Source: Lacihabitans soyangensis
Lineage (GTDB): Bacteria; Bacteroidota; Bacteroidia; Cytophagales; Spirosomataceae
Length of the DNA: 64,000 nt
Direction: 5' to 3'
NCBI RefSeq assembly: GCF_024343775.1
Contig: NZ_RJUF01000194.1
Span: forward strand, 1 to 64,000
A program made the translations under genes and the position numbers. The notes beneath the pieces were generated by a model. The model saw only the letters and a list, made by a program, of their open reading frames with translations, was not told the origin of the DNA and ran no database searches. Positions 16,854 to 25,960 of the stretch are shown here, one piece after another; position 1 is the stretch's first letter, and each line of letters begins with the position of its first letter.

Positions 16854-18305
16854 TCAAGCCTTAAACGCCAAACCCAACTCCTCTTTATCATCAAAATGAC
16901 TTTTCACTCCTTTGACATCTTGGTAGGTTTCATGTCCTTTGCCTGCTACCAAAATAATGTCCTGAGAACCCGCCAATTCAGCGGCCTTTTTAATGGCCTC
17001 CCTCCTATCGGTGATTTGAAATACCTTACGTTTTTGTGTTATGCTAACGCCTGCCTGCATATCTGCCAATATATCCTCGGGCTCTTCGTTCCTAGGATTA
17101 TCAGACGTAAGTATCACTATATCAGATAATTCACACGCTATTTTAGCCATCAATGGTCGTTTTCCCTTGTCTCGGTTTCCGCCACAACCTACCACGGTTA
17201 TCACTTTCTGATTTCCTTCTCGGAGGTCTTTGATAGTCTCCAAAACGTTCTGCAAAGCATCAGGAGTGTGAGCGTAATCAACAATTCCAACACGACGATC
17301 AGCAGCTAAAATTTGTTCAAAACGTCCAGGAGGTGGCTTGAGTTCAGAAAGGATGGTGAGTATATTTTCCGAATTTTCTCCCAACAGAACGGCTGCACCA
17401 TATACCGCCAAAAGATTGTAAGCGTTGAAATTACCAATCAGTTTAAACCAAACTTCTTGCCCATTCACATCCATTTGCAACCCAAAAAGTCCGCAATCCA
17501 TCACCTTTCCTTTGAAGTTTCCGATGTTCTTCAAAGAATAAGAGTATTTCGTAGCAGCTGTATTTTGGAGCATTACTTTACCATTTTTATCGTCGGCATT
17601 TGTAAGGGCAAAAGCAGTTTTAGGTAACATATCAAAAAAGCCTTTCTTGGCTTTGATATAATTGTCGAAAGTCAAATGAAAATCTAAGTGATCTTGAGTG
17701 ATGTTAGTAAAGATTCCACCGGCGAAAGTCAAACCAGCAATCCGCTGCATTTCTACGGCATGAGAACTCACCTCCATAAATACATAAATACAGCCCTTTT
17801 GCTGCATAGTACTCAATAATTCATTGATTTTTACCGAATCCGGAGTGGTATGGGTGGAAGGAATCACCTCGTCTTCTACCTGATTTTGGACCGTTGATAA
17901 CAAACCACACTTGTAGCCTAATTTTCTAAAAAGATTAAAAAGTAAAGTAGCTATGGAGGTTTTGCCATTAGTCCCGGTTACTCCTACCAAGGTTATATTT
18001 CTAGACGGATTCCCATAAAAATTACCTGCCGCAATACCCATGCATTTAGCAGAATTTTCTACTAAAATATAAGTAATATTATCTATCAAAACTTCTGGAA
18101 ATCTCTCACATAGTACAGCGGTAGCTCCTGATTCTATGGCCTTCTGGATAAAATTGTGGCCATCAACTTGTGTTCCTGGAATAGCTACAAATAGTGTATT
18201 CAGCTCAATTTTTCTTGAATCAAACTCAATTTTTGATATCTCTATATCAGTTATTCCTGAAACAGATTTGATGGGAATTGTATATAAAAGTTCGCTTAGG
18301 AGCAT
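16854..18305 (-). CDS. murE: UDP-MurNAc-tripeptide synthetase, meso-DAP-adding
   Basis: 483 residues, normal length for MurE, the cytoplasmic ligase that adds the third residue of the peptidoglycan stem. The ATP loop is VTGTNGKTS (109-117). The catalytic core includes the Lys-rich IKAKKGFF (carbamylated Lys region near 221), and the substrate motif DNPRNEEP (402-409) specifies meso-diaminopimelate. C-terminal VVGCGGNRDKGKRP and VAGKGHE are as expected. It is a lone copy here, not in a dcw cluster, and diverges from the MFS gene. Confidence 0.96.
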   Translation of the reverse strand: MLLSELLYTIPIKSVSGITDIEISKIEFDSRKIELNTLFVAIPGTQVDGHNFIQKAIESGATAVLCERFPEVLIDNITYILVENSAKCMGIAAGNFYGNPSRNITLVGVTGTNGKTSIATLLFNLFRKLGYKCGLLSTVQNQVEDEVIPSTHTTPDSVKINELLSTMQQKGCIYVFMEVSSHAVEMQRIAGLTFAGGIFTNITQDHLDFHLTFDNYIKAKKGFFDMLPKTAFALTNADDKNGKVMLQNTAATKYSYSLKNIGNFKGKVMDCGLFGLQMDVNGQEVWFKLIGNFNAYNLLAVYGAAVLLGENSENILTILSELKPPPGRFEQILAADRRVGIVDYAHTPDALQNVLETIKDLREGNQKVITVVGCGGNRDKGKRPLMAKIACELSDIVILTSDNPRNEEPEDILADMQAGVSITQKRKVFQITDRREAIKKAAELAGSQDIILVAGKGHETYQDVKGVKSHFDDKEELGLAFKA

Positions 18306-18451
18306 CTAATATTTATTTTGTTGTAAAGATAATTTAGTAATTCCAATGAATAGTTAAAAATGGAGTCTTGGATTATGAAAATTTACTATTTTTGTTAATT
18401 AAACTTACTTTATCTTACAACACCCTTTCTAATAAAAACTTTGACCTTTAA

Positions 18452-19672
18452 ATGAAAAATAAAATTCAAAACAAATATATAACTTTGATAATGGCCATTT
18501 TGGGCTATTTTTCAAATTCGTTCATTGTCAATTTGCCCTATGTACTAAGCGACCCCCCATTTCTAGATTTGCGATTTTCTCCTGTCAATTTGGTAGACGC
18601 CAACTTGTATTTGCTCATTATTCAACATTTAGGTATACTCGTAGGGGCCTTGGTATTTAGTTTTTGGGTCGATAAAAAAAGTAGATTATTCATACTATTG
18701 GTTTCAGTTTTTACCTATTCATTTGCCACTTTTTTAGGTGGTTTGGTAAACAATTATTACCTTTTTCTACTATTAAAATTTATAACAGGATTTGGTCTGG
18801 CACCAGAATTGGGCATTGGAATGGTTTTGGTAAGCGAGCTTTTTGAAAGAAAGAAAAACAGCCTTTTGGTGGGAATAATAGCGATGTCGGGTTGCATTGC
18901 CGTAATAATTTTGAGTATATCGAGTAAAATTTATTCTTGGAGAGATATTTATATCTATTCCGGATTAGGTAGCATGCTCATTATGTTAACTCGATTCGCA
19001 TCTTTCGAATCGGACCTATTTCTAAAAATAAAACACGAAAATGACAGCTTGGATAGTGTTATTCAAACCTTATCGAATAGGAAATTCTATTCGCTACTTT
19101 TGTGTATGTTACCCATTTACGTTATTACTGCTGGATCAATATTTCTTACTGCAGATATTTATGAACAATACAAAATTGTGGTCGAAAAGAACACCTTAAC
19201 AATTTGCTTTGGTCTCGGGGCTATTTTTGGCTTTATTATGGTTCCATTTTTAACGCACAAATTCAAATCGCGAAAGTTGATCATAAAGATTTGCATTTTT
19301 GCTCTTCTGCTCATTAGTCTGACCACAAGTGTCAACAATTATTTTGGCAAACATGGGATGCTTAGTTTTCAATATTTCTATACAATAGTTACACTCTATG
19401 GTATTTTCTCTGGTTACCTTTTTGAATTTTTAATTTTTGTATTAGAACAATACGGTACAAACCGTAGAGCAAGTGCCACTACTCTACTGTTCTCGTTTGC
19501 TAGATCATCAGTATTTATCTTCTCTTTGGTAATACCCTATCTAAATAATAAATTCTTCCATAGTTTTTTAAATACTCTGCTATTCCTAGAGGCAATGGTA
19601 TTTGCTGGGGCAATTTGGTCTATTTATAAACTCAACGAAAACTACAATAAAGACCTTGATTTCGTAGACTAG
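18452..19672 (+). CDS. Major facilitator superfamily transporter
   Basis: 406 residues with about twelve hydrophobic segments, FWVDKKSRLF between helices 2 and 3 (MFS A-like loop), and a central cytoplasmic loop around 190-210. The substrate cannot be told. A TATTTTTG box at 18387-18394 lies in the divergent gap with murE. The gene ends 6 bp before the first activator half-site of the transporter operon, so it is outside that regulon. Confidence 0.75.
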   Translation: MKNKIQNKYITLIMAILGYFSNSFIVNLPYVLSDPPFLDLRFSPVNLVDANLYLLIIQHLGILVGALVFSFWVDKKSRLFILLVSVFTYSFATFLGGLVNNYYLFLLLKFITGFGLAPELGIGMVLVSELFERKKNSLLVGIIAMSGCIAVIILSISSKIYSWRDIYIYSGLGSMLIMLTRFASFESDLFLKIKHENDSLDSVIQTLSNRKFYSLLLCMLPIYVITAGSIFLTADIYEQYKIVVEKNTLTICFGLGAIFGFIMVPFLTHKFKSRKLIIKICIFALLLISLTTSVNNYFGKHGMLSFQYFYTIVTLYGIFSGYLFEFLIFVLEQYGTNRRASATTLLFSFARSSVFIFSLVIPYLNNKFFHSFLNTLLFLEAMVFAGAIWSIYKLNENYNKDLDFVD

Positions 19673-19678
19673 TTGTCT

Positions 19679-19713
19679 GTCCATCTACGTACTCATCTTG
19701 TCCATTTTCGGAC
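19679..19713 (+). promoter_or_regulatory. Upstream activator sites, operon A
   Basis: GTCCATTTTCGGAC (19700-19713) has dyad ends GTCC/GGAC. A related word GTCCATCTACGTAC lies 21 bp upstream (19679-19692). The first base of the main site is exactly 69 bp before the GG of the -24 box, the same distance as at 26763, 34717 and 61091. Proposed binding site of the NtrC-type regulator encoded in this operon. Confidence 0.75.
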
Positions 19714-19766
19714 GATAAACAAATTTACACTTAACACAACCATCACAATATTAGCATATTGCATTT

Positions 19767-19783
19767 TTGGCATAAAATTCGAA
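19767..19783 (+). promoter_or_regulatory. Sigma-54-like -24/-12 promoter, operon A
   Basis: TTGGCATAAAATTCGAA has the TTGGCA -24 core and GG-N10-GA spacing. The -12 dinucleotide is GA where GC is canonical, as in the three sister promoters. It ends 30 bp before the ATPase start. Confidence 0.65.
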
Positions 19784-19813
19784 TCTAATAATTAAAAATA
19801 TGTTTTAAGAAAA

Positions 19814-20476
19814 ATGATAGAGCTACAAGGCATAGGCAAATATATAAAACAAGGGTTTGGAAAAGTTTATATTTTAAAGAATATAAGCTTGAAAATAGAA
19901 CAAGGTGAGTTTGTGTCCATTATGGGCCCATCAGGTTCTGGTAAATCTACCCTGCTTCATATTCTTGGACTTTTAGAAGACGCCTCAGAAGGTAGTTATG
20001 AACTTTTAGGCGAAAATGTCACTTCACTTTCAGAAAAAAAGAAAACCGAAATTCATAGAAATACGATCGGATTTGTATTTCAAGCCTATCATTTAATTGA
20101 CGAACTCACTGTGTATGAGAACATAGAAACGCCACTTTTGTACCAAAACATATCATCGTCGGAACGGAAAAGTAGGGTTGCAGATATTTTAGATAGATTT
20201 AATATTGTAGCAAAAAAAGACCTCTTTCCTAGCCAACTATCGGGTGGACAACAACAGCTGGTTGGTATTGCTCGAGCTTTGGTAGCCTCTCCAAAAATTA
20301 TTTTTGCCGATGAACCAACAGGAAACCTACACTCCGACCAAGCAGATTATATCATGCAGGTATTTAAGGAATTAAATCAAAAAGACGGTGTAACCATAGT
20401 GCAAGTAACCCACTCAAAAACCAACGCTGAATATGGCAACAGAGTGGTAAATTTAAAAGACGGTTGGTTGGATTAG
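19814..20476 (+). CDS. ABC transporter ATPase (MacB/LolD type) with altered signature
   Basis: 220 residues: Walker A GPSGSGKS (38-45), Q-loop Q90, signature LSGGQ (142-146), Walker B IIFADE (162-167), H-loop H200. Two departures from the sister ATPase at 28344 stand out. The sequence after the signature is QQLVGIARAL instead of QQRVAIARA, and the D-loop Asp is His (GNLHSD, H173, instead of GNLDS). The Walker residues are intact, so ATP binding is expected, but turnover may be slow or asymmetric. First gene of operon A, with a TolC-type gene next and no permease in the operon. Confidence 0.9.
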   Translation: MIELQGIGKYIKQGFGKVYILKNISLKIEQGEFVSIMGPSGSGKSTLLHILGLLEDASEGSYELLGENVTSLSEKKKTEIHRNTIGFVFQAYHLIDELTVYENIETPLLYQNISSSERKSRVADILDRFNIVAKKDLFPSQLSGGQQQLVGIARALVASPKIIFADEPTGNLHSDQADYIMQVFKELNQKDGVTIVQVTHSKTNAEYGNRVVNLKDGWLD

Positions 20477-20496
20477 GATATCCTGGAAATTGACCT

Positions 20497-20512
20497 AGAA
20501 TAAAACTATTCT
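20497..20512 (+). terminator. Possible intra-operon terminator
   Basis: AGAATA-AAAC-TATTCT followed by a T run looks like a weak intrinsic terminator between the ATPase and TolC-type genes. The stem is only 6 bp and AT-rich, so partial read-through is likely. Confidence 0.35.
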
Positions 20513-20531
20513 TTTTTTTACTCAACAAATT

Positions 20532-21833
20532 ATGAAAAAGCTGTTAATATACTTATGCTTTCTGATAGGAAACAATGCTTTTGGACAGGCCTATTCACTA
20601 AAAAAATGCATTGAAGTAGCCATCAAGAACAATCCTACGTTTCAGCGGGCATATTTAAATGCAGAACTGGCCAATGCCAATAGTGCCGACGCCAAATCAA
20701 GAAATATTCCTCAAGTTCAGGCCTATTTTTCACAAGGAATGAATTTTGGCCGCTCTATTGATAGATTCTCCAATGACTATATAAATCAATTGTACAACTC
20801 CACTTATGGCAGTTTGCAGATGAACATGCCTATCTACAAAGGTTTTCAAACCAAAAACCTCGTAGAAAGTACCAAACTATTACAACAAGCAGAAACCCAA
20901 AACCTAGAGGCGGACAAAAATTCACTTTCAATAAATCTTTTGAAAGCGTATTTGGATGTATTGGCATCAAAAGAACTACTTTCAGCTGCAAGAAAGCAAT
21001 TAGAAAACTCCGAGATACAACTAGCAAGGCAAGAAAAAATGATGGCGGCTGGAACCTCTGGTAAACTAGAGCAACTACAGTTTAGCAATCAAGCCACTGC
21101 AGATAAAGGCAACCTCATCGACGCTAAATACAATTATCAAATTGCCCGCTTGGCCCTGTTTCAGCTGATGAACATAAAGCCCAACGATAGCATCGATTTC
21201 GAAGCCATCGTGCCTTACGAAATCGGTCAAGCACCTTTGGTAGATTTTACGGCCAATCCGGTTGAGTTTTTACCCGAATACAAAAGTTTTGAATTGCAAA
21301 GTCTTAGTTTCGATAGACGAATAAAGGCCAATAAAGCAGAGAACTCGCCTTCTGTGAATTTGAGTGGCAATTATAGCACTTTTTATGCCTCATCAAATCC
21401 AGAGCGAACATTTTTTCAACAAGTGAACGACACCCGAAACGGCTCATTTTCACTAAACTTGGCCATTCCGATTTTCTCAAAGTTCCAAACCTCTCCAAGA
21501 ACCCAGCAATTGGCGGTTCAGAAAAAAATGTTGGACAATACACGTAAGGTAAAAGAAAATACGCTGCAACAGGAAGTGGAATCTGCCATTCTGATGCTAA
21601 AAGCCATGGGCGAAAGATATCAAAACGCCACTCAGCAGGTAGAAATCAGCAAAGAAAACCTCAAGTTGGTGGAATTGAGAATAGAGGCTGGAACGATAAA
21701 TCCGATAGAATTTTCACTGGCCCAAGCCAATCTCGAAAGGGCCGTTTCAAACCAAATTCAGACGAAATTCAGGTGGATATTGCAGAAAAAACTGTTGGGA
21801 TATTACCAAACTGGCGAATTTGATTTTCTTTAA
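20532..21833 (+). CDS. TolC-family outer-membrane efflux protein
   Basis: 433 residues: signal peptide (MKKLLIYLCFLIGNNAFGQ), then two TolC-type repeats of long helices and short strands (SLKKCIEVAIKNNPTFQRAYLNAELANANSADAKSRNIPQVQAYFSQG; then NLKLVELRIEAGTINPIEFSLAQANLERA near the end). As a trimeric duct it would complete a tripartite pump with the HlyD adaptor at 26880 and a MacB-like permease. Second gene of operon A, 55 bp after the ATPase. Confidence 0.88.
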   Translation: MKKLLIYLCFLIGNNAFGQAYSLKKCIEVAIKNNPTFQRAYLNAELANANSADAKSRNIPQVQAYFSQGMNFGRSIDRFSNDYINQLYNSTYGSLQMNMPIYKGFQTKNLVESTKLLQQAETQNLEADKNSLSINLLKAYLDVLASKELLSAARKQLENSEIQLARQEKMMAAGTSGKLEQLQFSNQATADKGNLIDAKYNYQIARLALFQLMNIKPNDSIDFEAIVPYEIGQAPLVDFTANPVEFLPEYKSFELQSLSFDRRIKANKAENSPSVNLSGNYSTFYASSNPERTFFQQVNDTRNGSFSLNLAIPIFSKFQTSPRTQQLAVQKKMLDNTRKVKENTLQQEVESAILMLKAMGERYQNATQQVEISKENLKLVELRIEAGTINPIEFSLAQANLERAVSNQIQTKFRWILQKKLLGYYQTGEFDFL

Positions 21834-21899
21834 AAATTACATGAACGGAAACTAAATTCCGATAAAGCTTTCTTAGTTTTACATAAATTTGAAATTTTG

Positions 21900-23228
21900 A
21901 TGCACGATAAAAACATATTGATTATTGACGACGATGTAGACATTCTGAATGCAGCCAAACTGCTACTGAAACGTCATTTTCAAAAAGTAGAAATCGAGAA
22001 AAATCCCGACAAAATACCCTATCTGGTCAATAACTTCACGTTTGATGTCATTTTGCTTGACATGAATTTCAGCCGAGATGTAAACACAGGCAATGAAGGA
22101 TTCTTCTGGTTAGATTTTATCTTGGATAAGAAAAAAGATCAAAAAGTAATACTTTTCACGGCGTTTGGAGGAATAGAGATGGCCGTAAGAGCCATTAAAA
22201 ATGGTGCATCCGACTTTATACTTAAGCCTTGGATTAATGACAAACTGCTTGAAACATTGAGTGGGGTTTTCAGCAAAAAAGACCAAAAAGAGATTCAAGA
22301 GGCTCCAACACCTCAAAGTATTATTGGTGAATCAGAGGAAATGAAGAAAGTGGCTGAGCTTATCAAACAAGTAGCTGCCACTGACGCCAACATTTTGATA
22401 TTAGGAGAAAATGGAACAGGCAAAGACCTTGTAGCCAGAGAAATACATCAGTTTTCAAAAAGAAAAGATAAAAAGTTCGTACATGCTGACTTGGGATCGG
22501 TTAGTGAAAATCTGTTCGAAAGTGAGCTATTTGGACATGTAAAAGGTGCATTTACAGATGCCCGTGAAGAGAGAACAGGGAGATTCCAAGAAGCTGATAA
22601 AGGCACGATTTTCTTGGATGAAATAGGAAATGTACCAATGGTGCTCCAGAATAAACTGCTTTTTGCACTTCAGAATCGAAACATTGTGAAAGTGGGTTCC
22701 AACACTCAAGTTCCGTTTGATGCACGTTTGATTTGTGCCACCAACGAGGCTATTTATGAGCGAGTAGAGGAAAAAACATTTAGACAGGATTTACTTTTCA
22801 GAATAAATACTATTGAAATAAATCTGCCCCCACTGCGAGAAAGAGGTCAGGATATTTTACTTTTAGCAGAACACTTCCTGGGTATTTATGCTAAAAAATA
22901 TAATAGAAAAATAAAAGGATTAAGTGGCCCTTTACAAAAAAAACTCATGGCTTATCACTGGCCTGGCAACGTGCGTGAGCTACAACATGTGATAGAGAGA
23001 GCGGTGATTATAACTCAAAATACGATGTTGAATGAAGACGATTTTGTCGTCAGAAAAACCAATAATACTAATAACCCAGTAGTGGAGACTTATTATCTAG
23101 AAGACCTTGAGAAACAATTGATAATCAAAACACTAAAAAAACATAACGGAAATATAACTGATGCATCCAAAGAAATGGGAATAAGCCGACAGGCTCTTTA
23201 CAGAAGGATAGAAAAGTTTAATTTATGA
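21900..23228 (+). CDS. NtrC-family sigma-54-dependent response regulator
   Basis: 442 residues; ATG at 21900 preferred to the adjoining TTG. Receiver domain about 4-125 (phospho-acceptor D54 in ILLDMNF, K109 in LKPW). AAA+ domain about 140-375 with Walker A GENGTGKD (169-176), GAFTDA loop (216-221, a variant of the GAFTGA sigma-54 contact) and Walker B IFLDEIGN (237-244). A Fis-type HTH ends the protein (ITDASKEMGISRQALYRRIEKFNL). It activates sigma-54 promoters when phosphorylated. Its probable sites are the GTYC...GGAC dyads upstream of four transporter units here. Confidence 0.95.
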   Translation: MHDKNILIIDDDVDILNAAKLLLKRHFQKVEIEKNPDKIPYLVNNFTFDVILLDMNFSRDVNTGNEGFFWLDFILDKKKDQKVILFTAFGGIEMAVRAIKNGASDFILKPWINDKLLETLSGVFSKKDQKEIQEAPTPQSIIGESEEMKKVAELIKQVAATDANILILGENGTGKDLVAREIHQFSKRKDKKFVHADLGSVSENLFESELFGHVKGAFTDAREERTGRFQEADKGTIFLDEIGNVPMVLQNKLLFALQNRNIVKVGSNTQVPFDARLICATNEAIYERVEEKTFRQDLLFRINTIEINLPPLRERGQDILLLAEHFLGIYAKKYNRKIKGLSGPLQKKLMAYHWPGNVRELQHVIERAVIITQNTMLNEDDFVVRKTNNTNNPVVETYYLEDLEKQLIIKTLKKHNGNITDASKEMGISRQALYRRIEKFNL

Positions 23229-23257
23229 TTATATTTGTTTTAAAATAATTCAAAATC

Positions 23258-23485
23258 ATGCAAAGTTCATTAAAACAGCCATTTAATAATGCCCAGTTAG
23301 AACTTCTGAAGGTATTTTCCCATAATTTACCAGAAAATGAATTAATGGCTTTGAAGAAAATTATTTCAAATTTTTTTGCAGAAAAATTAATCCAGCAAGC
23401 AGATAAAAAATGGGATGAGATGAATTGGTCTGACCAAGATATGGATCAGTTACTGGGTCAGAAACTTCGAAAATCTAGGATTTGA
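23258..23485 (+). CDS. Putative antitoxin paired with PIN toxin
   Basis: 75 residues, mostly helical and charged (LKKIISNFFAEKLIQQADKKWDEMNWSDQDMDQLLGQKLRKSRI). No DNA-binding motif is obvious. Its size, position 1 bp before a PIN-domain gene and acidic/basic C-terminus fit a small antitoxin of the COG1569-associated type. It begins 29 bp after the response-regulator gene. Confidence 0.65.
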   Translation: MQSSLKQPFNNAQLELLKVFSHNLPENELMALKKIISNFFAEKLIQQADKKWDEMNWSDQDMDQLLGQKLRKSRI

Positions 23486-23486
23486 T

Positions 23487-23897
23487 TTGAAAAAAATAGC
23501 TTTAGATACAAATATTCTTTTGGTTTCAATTGCTAGTAAATCGAAATATCATTGGGTATTTGAAGCATTTAGAAATGAACTATTTACGCTATGTGTAACC
23601 ACAGATATCCTAGATGAATATGCCGAAATAATAGAACAAAAAATGGGTTTTCAAGCAGGAGAAAATGCTTTGGGTGTTCTTGAAAATTCAATAAATGTTG
23701 ACCTCATTACAACCTATTTCCGATTTAATCTACTAAAAGACGAAGATGACAATAAGTTTGTTGATTGTGCAATAGCAGCAAATGCTGATTTTATTGTAAC
23801 TCATAATTCAGACTTCAATGTCCTCAAAGAAATTGATTTCCCGAATGTCTCAGTCTTGAATTTGGATGAGTTTAAAGAAATAATTATCAGAAAATAG
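23487..23897 (+). CDS. PIN-domain toxin, COG1569-like
   Basis: 136 residues of the PIN ribonuclease fold: LDTNILL (D7), the acidic helix DILDEYAEIIEQK, and the C-terminal acidic patch KDEDDNKFVDCAIAANADFIVTHNSDF. The start is TTG at 23487, 1 bp after the antitoxin stop; no ATG precedes LDTN. PIN toxins cut RNA. The module lies inside the regulator-kinase operon, 7 bp before the kinase gene. Confidence 0.82.
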   Translation: MKKIALDTNILLVSIASKSKYHWVFEAFRNELFTLCVTTDILDEYAEIIEQKMGFQAGENALGVLENSINVDLITTYFRFNLLKDEDDNKFVDCAIAANADFIVTHNSDFNVLKEIDFPNVSVLNLDEFKEIIIRK

Positions 23898-23904
23898 TTT
23901 CTTT

Positions 23905-25230
23905 ATGAAAAACTTCAGCTTCGGTATTCTCCTAAGAATCGTGCTCATAACAGGCATCTCATTGGGATTATCATGGGCATTTGTTCAGAAAAACTCCCCA
24001 CTCACTTTTATATTTGGAATATTCTTGATTATCACTTCGGTAAATCTTTACAAATATGTAACTTCTCTGAATCGCAAAATGAAGCGGCTTTTTGAGTCCA
24101 TCCAATATCAAGACTTCGCCATCACTTTCAAATCTGACAACAAACTTGGAGAGAGTTTTAGAGATCTCAACAACGACCTCAACGCGGTAATTAATAGCTT
24201 CAACCAAGTCAGGGCAGAGCGTGAAGCTACCCTTCATTTTATAAATGCCATTATTCAGCAAATAAACGTGGGTATTCTTTCGTATGACACCGAAGGTAAA
24301 ATCGAAATTAACAACCAGGCAGCCAACAAACTCCTCAAGGTGTATAGACTTAAGCATATTTCTGATATTGAGAAACAAAATCCTTCAATTTTTGAATGTA
24401 TAGTTTCCTTAAAGCCAGGAGAGTCGCGATTGCTCAGCCTATTGGATAACGACCTCTCCTTTTCGGTTACTGAGATTCAGATGCGTGGTCGAAAAATCAG
24501 ACTTGTGGCCATACATAATATTCGTTCTGAATTGCAAATCAAGGAGTTAGAAGCTTGGCAAAACCTCACGAAAGTTCTTCGTCATGAAATCATGAATTCG
24601 GTAACACCAATAGTTTCACTTGCGGAAACCATGAAAGATATTGTAGAAAATGAGATAAAGGCCAACAGCCAAAAAGAACAAGAATCCATTGACGACCTCA
24701 AAGATGCTCTTCAGACCGTTCAGAGGAGAGGCAACGGTATAATGAAATTTGTAAATGCTTATAGAGAATTTACTTCTATTCCTATTCCGAATAAGTCATA
24801 CGTAAGTTCTAGCCAATTACTCAAAACATTGGAAGGCATTTTTGCCATAAAAGCAGCTGAAAATCAGGTTAATATTGTCTTTGAATTAAGAAACGATTTT
24901 GAAGCGTTTATGGATATTGAGCAAATTGAGCAAGTGCTAATTAATATTGTCAAAAATGCTTTTGAGGTAGAAAACACTTCCGAAAAACCCGAAATTAGGG
25001 TGATTTCACATACAGAAAACGGCACCAAAACCATTGAAATAATGGACAACGGCACAGGTATTGAAAAAACACTTCAAGAAAAAATATTCATCCCTTTTTA
25101 CACTACCAAAAAGACAGGTTCCGGCATAGGGCTTAGTCTCTCTCGCCAAATTATGCAGCTCAACGACGGAAACATCAATTTCTACGAAAATAAACCAACG
25201 GGAGCGGTATTTGTGTTGCAATTTTCATAA
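23905..25230 (+). CDS. Sensor histidine kinase partner of the NtrC-type regulator
   Basis: 441 residues: two membrane helices (about 7-27 and 31-50) with almost no periplasmic loop, a HAMP-like/coiled segment, a PAS-like region (about 110-205), the H-box VLRHEIMNSVTP (H227) and an HATPase domain (VLINIVKNAFEV N-box, MDNGTGIE, GSGIGLSLSRQIM). The tiny external loop suggests it senses the membrane or a partner such as the transporter, as BceS-like kinases do. It lies in the same operon as the response regulator, separated from it only by the toxin-antitoxin pair. Confidence 0.92.
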   Translation: MKNFSFGILLRIVLITGISLGLSWAFVQKNSPLTFIFGIFLIITSVNLYKYVTSLNRKMKRLFESIQYQDFAITFKSDNKLGESFRDLNNDLNAVINSFNQVRAEREATLHFINAIIQQINVGILSYDTEGKIEINNQAANKLLKVYRLKHISDIEKQNPSIFECIVSLKPGESRLLSLLDNDLSFSVTEIQMRGRKIRLVAIHNIRSELQIKELEAWQNLTKVLRHEIMNSVTPIVSLAETMKDIVENEIKANSQKEQESIDDLKDALQTVQRRGNGIMKFVNAYREFTSIPIPNKSYVSSSQLLKTLEGIFAIKAAENQVNIVFELRNDFEAFMDIEQIEQVLINIVKNAFEVENTSEKPEIRVISHTENGTKTIEIMDNGTGIEKTLQEKIFIPFYTTKKTGSGIGLSLSRQIMQLNDGNINFYENKPTGAVFVLQFS

Positions 25231-25367
25231 AAACACAACAAAAACAAATTTTGGCAATTGGTTAAAAGATATAAGTTATCGAAATAATTATTCCAAAGAT
25301 TTCATATTGTTTTAAGGACTTTAGAGTGGTTGAAAAATATTAGCCAATGAAAGAATTCTAATGAATA

Positions 25368-25707
25368 GACCTCAGAGAGGTCAAACTATTTTAGCCAAAG
25401 ATGTAATGAGAAACCCACGACCTCAAAGCATAGCGACCTCAGAGAGGTCAAAGTTTATCAGCTTAAGATGTAGTGAGAAACCAATGACATCAAAGCATAG
25501 CGACCTAAGAGAGGTCAAAATATATCAGCTAAAGATGTAGTGAGAAACTCATGATCTCAAAGAATGCGACCTCAGAGAGGTCAAAATATATCAGCTAAAG
25601 ATGTAGTGAAAAACCCATGACCTCAAAGCATAGCGACCTCAGAGAGGTCAAAGTATATTAGCCAATTAGAAAAAGATAAAAACATACCCCACGACCTCAG
25701 CGAGGTC
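25368..25707. repeat. 67-bp tandem array carrying GACCTC hairpins (REP-like)
   Basis: Hairpin words GACCTCAGAGAGGTC start at 25368, 25435, 25502 (one mismatch), 25568 and 25635, giving a 66-67 bp period. A variant GACCTCAGCGAGGTC lies at 25693. Each unit also repeats an AT-rich linker (agcTAAAGATGTAGTGAGAAAC type) and a half-site CCTCAAAGCATAGC. Read on the minus strand the core is GACCTC-TCT-GAGGTC, the same family as the arrays at 25820 and 26594. Non-coding. Confidence 0.9.
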
Positions 25708-25819
25708 GAACATCCACCAATTATTTAAATCACGAATTATTTCAATGAAAATGCGGCCGCTATGCATATGGAAAAAATGCACTGGAAAATTTTCTGGTCT
25801 CAAAATTCAAATATACTGA

Positions 25820-25952
25820 GACCGCTCTGTGGTCGGAAAATATTGTTTGGATATAAATTCAAAATTCTAATATACTGAGACCGCTCTGCGTTCGGAAAAT
25901 ATTGTTTGTATGTAAATTCAAAATTCTAATATATCGAGACCGCTCTGCAATC
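25820..25952. repeat. 59-bp tandem array carrying GACCGC hairpins (REP-like)
   Basis: Three units with starts at 25820, 25879 and 25938 (59-bp period) share the leader TTCTAATATACTGA. The hairpin reads GACCGCTCTGTGGTC in the first unit and decays to ...GCGTTC and ...GCAATC in the next two. The same leader plus an intact hairpin occurs at 26649 on the other side of the transposase. Confidence 0.88.
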
Positions 25953-25960
25953 GAAAAATA

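Noticed and set aside
25368-25707. Possible CRISPR array (regular repeats with a 67-bp period)
   Set aside because: The sequences between the palindromes are as conserved as the palindromes, so there are no unique spacers, and no cas genes are near.
25754-25769. GCGGCCGC next to a CATATG-like word, looking like vector or linker sequence
   Set aside because: It lies inside a repeat field with similar GGCCGC words (26693) and has no further vector sequence around it; chance or a decayed hairpin is simpler.
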